From Streptomyces lichenis (GTDB lineage: Bacteria; Actinomycetota; Actinomycetes; Streptomycetales; Streptomycetaceae), in contig NZ_JALPTH010000014.1 in the NCBI RefSeq assembly GCF_023218175.1, positions 124,001-188,000 of the forward strand: a stretch of DNA of 64,000 nt, read 5' to 3'. The notes beneath the pieces are model-generated. The model worked only from the letters and a program-made list of their open reading frames with translations. It was not told the origin of the DNA and made no database searches. Shown here piece after piece: positions 52,257 through 60,516 of the stretch. Both the position numbers and the translations under genes were made by a program. Positions within the stretch are counted from its first letter, which is position 1; every line of letters begins with the position of its first letter.

Positions 52257-52305
52257 AACGACTCCAAGCAGGCACGACCGGGCTGAACGCACCTTTTCAG
52301 GGCCA

Positions 52306-52374
52306 TTGACAGGCGCGCAAGCCGATGGGCAGACTCACGGGCGAGTCTCGCGAACAATATTTCACCACGCGAAC
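52306..52374 (+). promoter_or_regulatory. pcaIJ promoter with palindrome and direct repeat
   Basis: A TTGACA -35-like hexamer (52306-52311) is followed about 18 bases later by the inverted repeat AGACTC-N6-GAGTCT (52331-52348). A direct repeat CGCGAAC follows (52349-52355 and 52368-52374). These are candidate IclR binding sites. Confidence 0.55.
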
Positions 52375-52390
52375 ACACAAGGAGTCATCC

Positions 52391-53161
52391 ATGGACAAGG
52401 TGGTCGCTTCGGCGGCGCTCGCCGTGGCCGACGTGCCCGACGGCGCGACGGTCGCGGTCGGCGGCTTCGGCCTCAGCGGTGTGCCGAACGTGCTGATCGG
52501 GGCCCTCCACGACCAGGGCACCACCGGGCTCGGGGTGGTCTCCAACAACTGCGGCGCCATGGACTCCGGGCTGGCCGTGCTGCTGGCCGCGGGACGGATC
52601 GCCCGGGTCACCGGCTCCTACATCGGCGCCAACAAGGAGTTCGCCCGCCAGTACCTGGCGGGCGAACTGGAGGTCGAGCTGATCCCCCAGGGCACCCTGG
52701 CCGAACGGCTGCGTGCCGGGGGCGCGGGCATCCCCGCGTTCTACACCCCGGCGGGGGTCGGCACCCTGGTCGCCGAGGGCGGGCTGCCCTGGCGCTACGA
52801 CGGCTCCGGCGGCGTCGCCCTGGCCTCGCCGCCCAAGGAGGTGCGCACCTTCGACGGCACCGACCACGTCCTGGAGCGCGGTATCCGCACCGACTTCGCC
52901 CTGGTCCGGGCGGCCCGGGGCGACCGCCACGGCAACCTGGTCTTCAACAAGTCCGCCCGCAACTTCAACCCGCTGGCGGCCATGGCGGGGCGGATCACCG
53001 TCGCCGAGGTCGAGGAGCTGGTCGAGCCGGGCGGGATCGACCCCGACCAGGTCCATCTGCCGGGCATCTTCGTGCAGCGCGTGGTGGCCCTGACGCCCGA
53101 GCAGGCCGCGGACAAGAAGATCGAACAGGTCACCGTGAGCGACCGGAAGGAGCAGGGCTGA
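52391..53161 (+). CDS. pcaI: 3-oxoadipate CoA-transferase subunit A
   Basis: 256 residues. VAVGGFGLSGVPNVLIGAL and the SNNCG...GLAVLL region match the alpha subunit of family I CoA-transferases. With the next gene it transfers CoA from succinyl-CoA to 3-oxoadipate (beta-ketoadipate pathway) or to acetoacetate; the PcaR-like regulator favours the former. Its stop overlaps the next start by one base (TGATG), so the subunits are coupled. ATG follows AAGGAG. Confidence 0.9.
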   Translation: MDKVVASAALAVADVPDGATVAVGGFGLSGVPNVLIGALHDQGTTGLGVVSNNCGAMDSGLAVLLAAGRIARVTGSYIGANKEFARQYLAGELEVELIPQGTLAERLRAGGAGIPAFYTPAGVGTLVAEGGLPWRYDGSGGVALASPPKEVRTFDGTDHVLERGIRTDFALVRAARGDRHGNLVFNKSARNFNPLAAMAGRITVAEVEELVEPGGIDPDQVHLPGIFVQRVVALTPEQAADKKIEQVTVSDRKEQG

Positions 53162-53868
53162 TGGCCTGGACCCGGCAGGAGATGGCCGCGCGGGCGGCCG
53201 CCGAGCTGCACGACGGCGAGTACGTCAACCTCGGCATCGGACTGCCCACCCTCATCCCCAACCACCTGCCCGAGGGCGTCCACGTCACCCTGGAGTCCGA
53301 GAACGGCATCCTGGGCACCGGCTCCTACCCGTACGCCGAGGATGTCGACCCGGACCTGATCAACGCGGGCAAGGAGACCGTCACCGTCCTGCCCGGCGCC
53401 TCCTTCTTCGACTCCGCGCTCTCCTTCGGCATGATCCGCGGCGGGCACATCGACACCGCCGTGCTGGGCGCCATGCAGGTCTCGGCCCGGGGCGACCTCG
53501 CCAACTGGGCGGTGCCCGGCAAGCTGGTCACCGGCATCGGCGGGGCGATGGACCTGGTGCACGGCGCCCGCCGGGTCATCGTCATCATGACCCACACCGC
53601 CAAGGACGGCAGCCCCAAGATCGTCCGAGAGTGCACCCTGCCGCTGACCGGCCGGGCCTGCGTGGACCGGATCATCACCGACCTGGGCGTCCTGGACGTC
53701 ACCGACAGCGGGCTGCTGCTGGTCGGATGCGCCCCCGGGGTGAGCCCGGCGGACGTCCTCGCCCGCACCGACGCCCCGGTACGGATCGCCGACCCCGCCC
53801 CCGTACCCACCGCCGCCCCCGACCCCGACCCCGCCCCCGTACCCGCCCCCGAGCGGAACCCCGCATGA
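53161..53868 (+). CDS. pcaJ: 3-oxoadipate CoA-transferase subunit B
   Basis: 235 residues. The catalytic Glu is in ESENGILG, the beta-subunit signature. Other conserved segments are NLGIGLPTLIPNHLP, GGHIDTAVLGAMQVSARGDLANW and GKLVTGIGGAMDLVHGA. An unusual Pro/Ala/Asp repeat tail (PVPTAAPDPDPAPVPAPERNPA) follows the normal end. The next frame starts in an ATGA overlap, as pcaF does in intact pca operons. Confidence 0.92.
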   Translation: MAWTRQEMAARAAAELHDGEYVNLGIGLPTLIPNHLPEGVHVTLESENGILGTGSYPYAEDVDPDLINAGKETVTVLPGASFFDSALSFGMIRGGHIDTAVLGAMQVSARGDLANWAVPGKLVTGIGGAMDLVHGARRVIVIMTHTAKDGSPKIVRECTLPLTGRACVDRIITDLGVLDVTDSGLLLVGCAPGVSPADVLARTDAPVRIADPAPVPTAAPDPDPAPVPAPERNPA

Positions 53869-54080
53869 GGCCCGGCACCCGCGCCGTCTACCTCGTGGAC
53901 GCCGTCCGCGGCGCCGGCGAGGAGAACCGCGGCGTCGGCCGGATGGCCGCCCTGCACACCGAGCCCGGTCAGAGCGCCTTCGACACCCGACTGCGGATCG
54001 CCCGGCTCGACCGCATCGCCGCCTCCCCCCACGCGGAGGCGGAGCCGGCGGCGAACTACACGGGGCTGCCCCTGCCGTGA
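53865..54080 (+). pseudogene. Thiolase (PcaF-like) N-terminal stub
   Basis: 71 codons. The first residues MRPGTRAVYLVDAVR fit the start of a thiolase such as PcaF, the usual next gene in pca operons. After residue 15 the sequence does not continue as a thiolase (the expected TPxGRYGG is absent) but as an unrelated Ala-rich segment. It starts in an ATGA overlap with pcaJ. The simplest reading is a deletion that removed nearly all of pcaF. A genuine small protein cannot be excluded. Confidence 0.55.
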
Positions 54081-54413
54081 CCGGGCCCGCTCCCCCGCCG
54101 GGCGTACGCGCCACCGCGTCGGCGCCCCGCGGTCGGGCGCCGGGGGTGCGGTGGACCCGGCGGCCTCCGGCGGAGGCCCGGCTCGGCCCGCGCACCGGCA
54201 CGCGCGTCCTGTGCCTGCTGTTCACCGCGGCGATCAGCCTGCTCGGGGTCGGGCTCGGCCTCTCCCCGCACACCGCGACCGCGTCGCCCTCGCCCTCGCC
54301 ACCACGGACGCGTCGCACTGGACACCCGTCCCGGTCATGCCCGCACCTTCCGCCTGCTGCTGCCCGAACCCCGGGGCGACGAGAGCTGCTCCGCCGGGCA
54401 TGCGGCGACCCGC
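54081..54413. other. Post-pca region, possible signal-peptide fragment
   Basis: 333 bases. A frame from 54077 contains TRVLCLLFTAAISLLGVGLGLSPHTATA, which resembles a signal peptide, but continues into low-complexity arginine-rich sequence that overlaps the convergent glycosyltransferase gene. I treat it as a likely remnant. Confidence 0.4.
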
Positions 54414-56540
54414 TCAGTCGCGGGCCTGGCCGAGGTCGTAGAAGGCGGTGCCGCCCACGGTGACGCGCTGGTAGGTCCGCTCGACCCAGGCGGTGATCTG
54501 CGCGGCGGTGCCGCTGCCGCCGAAGGCGCCGTTCCGACGGCCCTCGGTGCCCCGGTCCGGGGCGCCGCCCGTGCCGCCGCCGGCGATGAGGTAGTGGATC
54601 CGGCCCTGGGCCACGTACTGCTGGAACTGCTCCAGTGTGGGGGAAGGGTCGGTGCCGCTGAAGCCGCCGATCGCCATGACCGGTTCGCCGGTGGCGAGCT
54701 GGTAGGTCGCCGCGTTCTGTGAGCCGACGGAGGCGGCCGCCCAGGTGTAGTCGTCGGCGTCACGTCGCAGGAGTTCCTTGGCCTGGGAGCTGACCTGGGC
54801 GCCGTTGAGCATGGCGCCCACCCCTGCTCGGCCGGCCCCCGGTCCTCCCTCGGGCTGCCCCGGCCCCGTGCCCGCGCCGGGCGGCGACCCTTCGGGCGTC
54901 TGCGCACCGGGACTGCCGGGGCCGGGAGGCTGGGCGCCGCCGGGGATCCGGCCGGCGGGCGGGCCCATCTTGCTGGCCCCCGCCGGGCCGGCCGTGACGA
55001 TGGATCCGCTGTGCCCGGTGCTCAGGGTGGTGGCGGTGTAGGCGGCCGGCCCTGCCAGGCAGGCCGCCAGGGCGAGCGCGGCCGTCAGCCCGACCCGCCA
55101 CCGGACCGCCCGGACGGGCAGCAGCAGGGCGGCTCCCGCGACCAGTGCGCCGACCGCCACGGCCCACCGCAGCCACGGCAGGTAGTCCGGGGTGCGGCTG
55201 AGCAGCACGAAGGACCAGGCGCCCGTCGCGGCCACGGTGAACGCGAGGACACCCCTGGCGGCGATGTGCGAGCGCTCCTCCCACAGCACGGCGACGCCCA
55301 TGCCGACGAGGGCGGCGATGTACGGGGCCAGGGCCACGGTGTAGTACTCGTGGAAGATGCCCGCCATGAAGGAGAAGACGGCGGCCGTCATCACCAGGGA
55401 CCCGCCCCACGCGAGGAACGCGGCCCGCGCCGTGTCGGTGCGTGCGGCCTTCCTGGTCACCACCAGGCCGGCGAGCAGGAGGAGCAGGGCGGCCGGCAGC
55501 AGCCAGGCGATCTGCCCGCCGACGGCGGTGTCGAAGAGGCGGGCCGGGCCGCTGCCCCCGCCGAAGGCGCCCCCGCCGGGACCGCCGCCGCGGCCACCGC
55601 CGAAACTGCCGGTCTCCTCGCCGTTGAGGCGCCCCAGTCCGTTGTAGCCCAGGGTGAGTTCGAGGAAGGAGTTGTTCTGGGAACCGCCGACGTACGGGCG
55701 CGAGGCGGCGGGCCACCACTCGACGATCGCCACCCACCAGCCCCCGGCGACGACCATGACCGCACCGGCTGCCAGCAGCTGGACCAGGCGCCGACGCGGC
55801 CGCACCGGAGCGCACACCGCGTAGAGCAAGGCGAGCGGCGGCACGATCAGCAGGGCTTGCAGGGTCTTGGTCAGGAAGGCCAGACCCAGCGCGGCCCCGG
55901 CCCAGGCCAGCCACCTGGTGCGGCCGTCCTCCATCGCACGCAGCACGCAGTACAGAGCCACCACCGTCAGCAGCGCGAGCAGGGCGTCGGGGTTGTTGAA
56001 GCGGAACATCAGCGCCGCCACCGGCGTCAGCCCGAACACCGCCACGGCCAGCAGTCCGGCCGGTGCGCTGAAGCGGCGGCGCACCGCGGCGTACAGGACC
56101 GCGGCCGTGGCGGTGGCCATCAGCACCTGCGGCACGAGGATGGACCAGGAGCTCAGACCGAAGAGGCGGACCGACAGCGCCATGGGCCACAGGGCCGCGG
56201 GCGGTTTGTCGACGGTGATGGCGTTGCCGGCGTCGAGGGAGCCGAAGAACCAGGCCTTCCAGCTGCCGCTGCCCGCCTGCACGGCGGCCGAGTAGAAGGA
56301 GTTGGCGTACCCGGAGGCCGAGAGGTTCCACAGGTAGGCGCAGGTGGTGAGAGCGAGCAGGACCAGCAGGGCCGGCCTGGCCCACGCGGCGTCCTCGGGG
56401 CGGCCCCGCCACAGGCGCACCCGCAGGGGCGGCCGGGTCACGCCGGGCGTGCTGCCGTGCCCGGGGCGGGTGCGCCGCCAGGGGCGGCGCGCCCCGGCGT
56501 CGGCGGGCGCCGCTGCCGAGGCGCTGGGGTGAGTGGTCAT
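54414..56540 (-). CDS. ArnT/PMT-like membrane glycosyltransferase
   Basis: 708 residues. The N-terminal half has about 12 membrane helices with NAITVDKPPAALWPMALSVRLFG, typical of GT39/ArnT-type polyprenyl-phosphate sugar transferases. A Gly/Pro-rich linker (about 545-590) and a C-terminal extracytoplasmic domain (YTWAAASVGSQNAATYQLATGEPVMAIGGFSGTDPSPTLEQFQQYV...) follow. Its ATG overlaps the GT2 stop by 4 bases. The GT2 protein probably makes the polyprenyl-phosphate sugar donor and this enzyme transfers it outside the membrane. Confidence 0.9.
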   Translation of the reverse strand: MTTHPSASAAAPADAGARRPWRRTRPGHGSTPGVTRPPLRVRLWRGRPEDAAWARPALLVLLALTTCAYLWNLSASGYANSFYSAAVQAGSGSWKAWFFGSLDAGNAITVDKPPAALWPMALSVRLFGLSSWSILVPQVLMATATAAVLYAAVRRRFSAPAGLLAVAVFGLTPVAALMFRFNNPDALLALLTVVALYCVLRAMEDGRTRWLAWAGAALGLAFLTKTLQALLIVPPLALLYAVCAPVRPRRRLVQLLAAGAVMVVAGGWWVAIVEWWPAASRPYVGGSQNNSFLELTLGYNGLGRLNGEETGSFGGGRGGGPGGGAFGGGSGPARLFDTAVGGQIAWLLPAALLLLLAGLVVTRKAARTDTARAAFLAWGGSLVMTAAVFSFMAGIFHEYYTVALAPYIAALVGMGVAVLWEERSHIAARGVLAFTVAATGAWSFVLLSRTPDYLPWLRWAVAVGALVAGAALLLPVRAVRWRVGLTAALALAACLAGPAAYTATTLSTGHSGSIVTAGPAGASKMGPPAGRIPGGAQPPGPGSPGAQTPEGSPPGAGTGPGQPEGGPGAGRAGVGAMLNGAQVSSQAKELLRRDADDYTWAAASVGSQNAATYQLATGEPVMAIGGFSGTDPSPTLEQFQQYVAQGRIHYLIAGGGTGGAPDRGTEGRRNGAFGGSGTAAQITAWVERTYQRVTVGGTAFYDLGQARD

Positions 56541-57925
56541 CGGATGGTCTCCTGGCGGTCCGTGGGGTACGTCTCGCGGCCGGCCGCGGCCGGTCCGGCA
56601 GCGCGGTGCGCCGGAGCCGCGGGGGCGTCGGGGGCGGGGTGGGCCTGTCGCGCGCGCCGGTCGGGGAAGACCCAGGCGCGCAGGAGCAGGAAGCGCAGGA
56701 CGGTGGCCGCCAGGTTCGCCACGATCAGTACCGCCAGTTCGGTGCCGTGCGCGTGGCGTGGGTCGGCGGCGTCGAGCGCGGCCAGGGAGCCGCTGGTGAG
56801 CGCCAGCCCGATGCCGAAGACCACCAAGCCCTGCGCCTGGTGGCGTACGGCCCGGGTCCGGCCGCGTACCCCGAAGGTCAGGCGCCGGTTGGCGGCGGTG
56901 TTGGCGACCGCGGAGACGAGCAGGGCGAAGGCGTTGGCCGCCTGGGCGGAGACCCCGGTGCGGAAGAGCGAGTACAGCAGCAGGTAGAAGAGCGTGGACA
57001 GTGCGCCGACCACGCAGAACCCGAGCAGCTGGCGGGCCAGTCCGCGGGGCACCCCGGCCACCCGCTGGTCGCGCGGATCGTCGCCGAAGGGGCGGGCGAG
57101 GCGATCCAGCGGCAGGGTCCCCGCCGCCAGGGCCCGGCCCACCCGCCACACGCCCCTGAGGTCCTCGATCGCCGTCGCGCGGATGTCCACCGAGGAGTCC
57201 GGGTCGTCGACCCAGTCCACCGGCACCTCGTGGATGCGCAGACCGGCGCGCTCGGCCAGGACCAGCAGCTCGGTGTCGAAGAACCAGCCGGTGTCCTCCA
57301 CCAGCGGCAGCAGCCGCCGCGCCACATCGCCCCGTATGGCCTTGAACCCGCATTGGGCATCGGAGAACCGGGCCTGCAGGGAACCGCGCAGGATGAGGTT
57401 GTACGCGCGCGAGACGGCCTCGCGCTTGGGTCCGCGCACCACCCGTGCGGTCCGGCTGAGGCGGGTGCCGATGGCCAGGTCGGAGTGGCCGGAGATGAGC
57501 GGGGCGACCAGCGGGAGCAGCGCGTTCAGGTCGGTGGACAGGTCCACGTCCATATAGGCCAGGACCGGCGCGGCGGAGGTGCTCCACACCGTACGCAGGG
57601 CACGTCCCCGGCCCTTTCGGTCCAGGCGGGTGTACACCACGGCGTCCAGCTCCCTGCTCAGCCGGCTCCCGATGGTGCCGGTGGCGTCGGTGGAGGCGTT
57701 GTCCGCGATCGTCACCCGGAACGGGTAGGGGAACGTGCGGGCGAGATGGCCGTGGAGCCGGCGGACGCAGGGTTCGAGGTCGTCCTGCTCGTTGTGGACG
57801 GGGACGACGACGTCCAGGACGGGTGTGCCCGCCGTGCCATGAGGCCGTCTCGTGCTCACGAGCAGGTGGTCTCGCCGCGGCAGCGGCCCGGATGGGGGCT
57901 GGGAGGATCGAGGCTCGATTGGCAT
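56537..57925 (-). CDS. GT2 glycosyltransferase-GtrA fusion
   Basis: 462 residues. The N-terminal GT2 domain (PVLDVVVPVHNEQDDLEPCVRRL, metal motif YMDVDLSTD, DAQCGFKAIRGDVARRLLPLVEDTGWFFDTELLVLAERAG) resembles dolichol/polyprenyl-phosphate sugar synthases. A C-terminal GtrA-like four-helix domain (LLGFCVVGALSTLFYLLLYSLF...) may anchor or flip the lipid-linked sugar. It is coupled to the ArnT-like enzyme. Two 11-bp CCTGTGRNTCC-type repeats lie 45 bases upstream, matching those before the OmpR regulator gene. ATG at 57925. Confidence 0.9.
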   Translation of the reverse strand: MPIEPRSSQPPSGPLPRRDHLLVSTRRPHGTAGTPVLDVVVPVHNEQDDLEPCVRRLHGHLARTFPYPFRVTIADNASTDATGTIGSRLSRELDAVVYTRLDRKGRGRALRTVWSTSAAPVLAYMDVDLSTDLNALLPLVAPLISGHSDLAIGTRLSRTARVVRGPKREAVSRAYNLILRGSLQARFSDAQCGFKAIRGDVARRLLPLVEDTGWFFDTELLVLAERAGLRIHEVPVDWVDDPDSSVDIRATAIEDLRGVWRVGRALAAGTLPLDRLARPFGDDPRDQRVAGVPRGLARQLLGFCVVGALSTLFYLLLYSLFRTGVSAQAANAFALLVSAVANTAANRRLTFGVRGRTRAVRHQAQGLVVFGIGLALTSGSLAALDAADPRHAHGTELAVLIVANLAATVLRFLLLRAWVFPDRRARQAHPAPDAPAAPAHRAAGPAAAGRETYPTDRQETIR

Positions 57926-57969
57926 GCCGTCGACCCTCCCCGTCCCCCCTGTCACCGCGGTGTGCTGAG

Positions 57970-57991
57970 CCTGTGGTCCGCCTGTGAGTCC
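57970..57991 (-). promoter_or_regulatory. Candidate OmpR-type direct repeats (glycosyltransferase operon)
   Basis: CCTGTGGTCCG (57970-57980) and CCTGTGAGTCC (57981-57991) form an 11-bp tandem repeat 45 bases upstream of the GT2 start. The same motif and distance occur before the OmpR regulator gene. Confidence 0.6.
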
Positions 57992-58016
57992 ACGGCGGGC
58001 GATCTCACGGACGGGC

Positions 58017-58046
58017 GTCCGTAGACGTCCGTGGACATCCGTGGAC
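58017..58046. repeat. Three tandem 10-bp repeats
   Basis: GTCCGTAGAC, GTCCGTGGAC and ATCCGTGGAC follow one another without gaps. The 10-bp period matches one helical turn. They lie between the kinase gene and the GT2 gene, about 92 bases upstream of the GT2 start. Confidence 0.8.
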
Positions 58047-58101
58047 CACGTCACACGGTCTGCCGTGATCCTGGGCCAAGGCATGCCGGGGTGGATCCGG
58101 A

Positions 58102-59697
58102 TCAGGCGCCGAGGGAGGGCAGGTCGAGGGTGAACACGGTCTGCCCCGGCGCGCTCTCCACGGCCGTGCTGCCGCCGTGGGCGGTGACGACCGCGCTGAC
58201 GATCGCCAGACCGAGCCCCGTGGAGCCGCTGGCGCGCGAGCGGGAGGTGTCACCTCGCGCGAACCGCTCGAAGACGTGCGGCAGCACCTCCGCCGGGATA
58301 CCGGGCCCGTCGTCCCGCACCTGGATCAGCACCCGCGGGCCCCGGGTGCGCATGCGGACGGTGACGCTGGTGCCGGGCGGCGTGTGGCTGCGGGCGTTGG
58401 CCAGCAGGTTGACCAGGACCTGGTGCATGCGCTGCGCGTCGGCCCGCACCCGCGGTTGCGGTTGTGCCGGATCAGGCAGGTCGAGGTGCCAGCGGTGGTC
58501 CGGCCCGGCGGCGCAGGCGTCGGCGACCGCGTCGGCGATCAGCGGACCGGGATCGGTGTCCTCGAAGAACAGCGGCCGACCCGCGTCGAGACGGGCCAGC
58601 AGGAGCAGGTCGTCCACCAGTCCCGTCATCCGCTTCGCCTCGGACTCGATTCTGCCCAGCCCGTGCCGGGTGTCGGGGCCCAGGGCCTCCCCGCTGCGCC
58701 CGGTCAGCTCGGCGTAGCCGCGGATGGAGGCCAGCGGGGTACGCAGTTCATGGCCGGCGTCGGCGACGAACTGCCGTACACGCGTCTCACTGCGGTGGCG
58801 TGCCTCCAGGGCGGAGTGGATGTGGTCCAGCATGCGGTTGAGCGCTGCCCCGACCTGCCCGACCTCCGTGGCGGGGTCGGCCTCGGCGGTGGACAGCCGT
58901 TCGTCGAGCGCCACCTCACCGCGGTGCAGCGGCAGCTTCGCGATCCGGGTGGCGGTGGCCGCGACGCGGCGCAGCGGGCGCAGCGCGACGGTGACCATCG
59001 CCGTGGCGGCGATGCCGGCGGCCGTCAGACCCGCACCGGCCACGGAGAGCTCTGTCACGATCAGCGTACGGATCGTGCTGTCGGCCTCGGCGGAGGGCCG
59101 GCCCACGACATAGGCGCCGCGCAGGCCGTCGGCGTACTGGACGCGGTAGTCCCCCAGCCCGGGCAGGGACACGGTGTGCACTCGGCCGTCGCGGGGTACG
59201 CCGTCCAGCGCGTCGAGCTGGCCTCGGTCCAAGGGCGTGCCCTGCGTGCGCGGGCCCGCGGAGCCGGACTGCTCCGTGTTCACCTCCCCGTCCGCGACCC
59301 GGGCCTTGCCTTGGTCGTCCTCGGCCAGGCGCCCGCCCACCGTCCCGGCGGTCGCGCCCCGGGTGACGAAGTCGAACGGGTCCGCCGGTCCCGGCTGGAG
59401 GGCGTCGCGCCCCTCGGACGCGGGGCCGCCCGGCGCGGGCGGGGGTCCTGCCGCCCGTACGGCGATCTGCCCCACCTGGTCGTCCAGCTGGCGGTAGAGG
59501 TAGGAGCGCAGGGCGATGGTGGTGACGGATCCGATCACCACGGCGACCACCGCGATCAGCGCGAGGCAGAAGACGACCAGTCTCCTGCGCAGCGGCCACG
59601 GCCGAGCCCGCCGACCACTGCCCCGCCGCTGATCCGCCCGCCTTCCCCGTACCCCACGCGGGGGCGATACGGGCCGGGCGGCCCGCGCCGTGTTCAC
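58102..59697 (-). CDS. Two-component sensor histidine kinase
   Basis: 531 residues. An N-terminal membrane helix (LVVFCLALIAVVAVVIGSVTTIAL), an extracytoplasmic sensor region of about 130 residues, a second membrane helix, HAMP (about 260-310), HisKA (FVADAGHELRTPLASIRGYAEL) and HATPase_c (HQVLVNLLANARSHTPPGT, DDGPGIP, GLGLAIVSAVV). It is the CseC/TcrY-like class common in actinobacteria. The GTG start overlaps the regulator stop (GTGA). Confidence 0.92.
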   Translation of the reverse strand: MNTARAARPVSPPRGVRGRRADQRRGSGRRARPWPLRRRLVVFCLALIAVVAVVIGSVTTIALRSYLYRQLDDQVGQIAVRAAGPPPAPGGPASEGRDALQPGPADPFDFVTRGATAGTVGGRLAEDDQGKARVADGEVNTEQSGSAGPRTQGTPLDRGQLDALDGVPRDGRVHTVSLPGLGDYRVQYADGLRGAYVVGRPSAEADSTIRTLIVTELSVAGAGLTAAGIAATAMVTVALRPLRRVAATATRIAKLPLHRGEVALDERLSTAEADPATEVGQVGAALNRMLDHIHSALEARHRSETRVRQFVADAGHELRTPLASIRGYAELTGRSGEALGPDTRHGLGRIESEAKRMTGLVDDLLLLARLDAGRPLFFEDTDPGPLIADAVADACAAGPDHRWHLDLPDPAQPQPRVRADAQRMHQVLVNLLANARSHTPPGTSVTVRMRTRGPRVLIQVRDDGPGIPAEVLPHVFERFARGDTSRSRASGSTGLGLAIVSAVVTAHGGSTAVESAPGQTVFTLDLPSLGA

Positions 59698-60440
59698 GGT
59701 GTCGATGGGGCCGGTTTGATCAGGTATCCGGCACCGCGTCGCGTGTGGATCATGGGCTCCCGGCCCGCGTCGATCTTGCGCCGCAGGTAGGAGATGTACA
59801 GCTCGACGATGTTGGCCTGGCCGCCGAAGCCGTAGTTCCACACCCGGTCCAGGATCTGCGCCTTGCTCAGCACCCGGCGCGGATTGCGCATGAGGAAACG
59901 CAGCAGCTCGAACTCCGTCGCCGTCAGATGGACCGGCTCCCCGCCCCGGTGCACGTCATGGCTGTCCTCGTCCAGACTCAGGTCACCGACCCGGAGGACG
60001 GATCGGCTGTGCCGGTCGCTGAGCCCGCTGCGCCGCATCAGCCCGCGGAGGCGGGCCACCACCTCCTCCAGGCTGAACGGCTTGGTGACGTAGTCGTCAC
60101 CGCCGGCTGTGAGCCCGGCGATCCGGTCCTCCACCGCGTCGCGCGCCGTGAGGAACAGCACCGGAACCTCCGGCAGGTCGTCCCGCATCCGGCGCAGCAC
60201 CGTCAGACCGTCCATGTCGGGCAGCATCACATCCAGGACGACCGCGTCCGGCCGGAACTCACGCCCCGCACGCAGCGCCCCCACGCCGTCCCCGGCGGAC
60301 CGGACCTGCCAGCCCTCGTAGCGCAGAGCCATCAGGAGCAGTTCCGCGATCGACGGTTCGTCGTCCACGACGAGCACCCGGGCGGCACCGCCGTCCGGCC
60401 TGAGAAGTTCGGTACGGCCCTCGGGCATGGACTCGCTCAT
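59694..60440 (-). CDS. OmpR-family response regulator
   Basis: 248 residues. Receiver domain: VDDEPS, phospho-Asp in VVLDVMLPDMDG, and YVTKPFS. The C-terminal winged helix has LTATEFELLRFLMRNPRRVLSKAQILDRVWNYGFGGQANIVELYISYLRRKID. It is coupled to the kinase. Two 11-bp CCTGTGAATC-like repeats lie 44 bases upstream and probably allow autoregulation. Its other likely target is the neighbouring glycosyltransferase operon. Confidence 0.94.
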   Translation of the reverse strand: MSESMPEGRTELLRPDGGAARVLVVDDEPSIAELLLMALRYEGWQVRSAGDGVGALRAGREFRPDAVVLDVMLPDMDGLTVLRRMRDDLPEVPVLFLTARDAVEDRIAGLTAGGDDYVTKPFSLEEVVARLRGLMRRSGLSDRHSRSVLRVGDLSLDEDSHDVHRGGEPVHLTATEFELLRFLMRNPRRVLSKAQILDRVWNYGFGGQANIVELYISYLRRKIDAGREPMIHTRRGAGYLIKPAPSTP

Positions 60441-60483
60441 GGGACCAGGCTGACCGGACGGCGTAAGAGGCGCCTTGCCACCG

Positions 60484-60505
60484 CCTGTGAATCACCTGAG
60501 AATGC
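60484..60505 (-). promoter_or_regulatory. Candidate OmpR-type direct repeats (regulator operon)
   Basis: CCTGTGAATCA (60484-60494) and CCTGAGAATGC (60495-60505) form an 11-bp tandem repeat 44 bases upstream of the regulator start, matching the motif and distance before the GT2 gene. Confidence 0.6.
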
Positions 60506-60516
60506 GCTACGGCCCC

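Noticed and set aside
53865..54080. Complete thiolase after pcaJ
   Set aside because: Only about 15 residues match a thiolase start; there is no catalytic Cys or His block.
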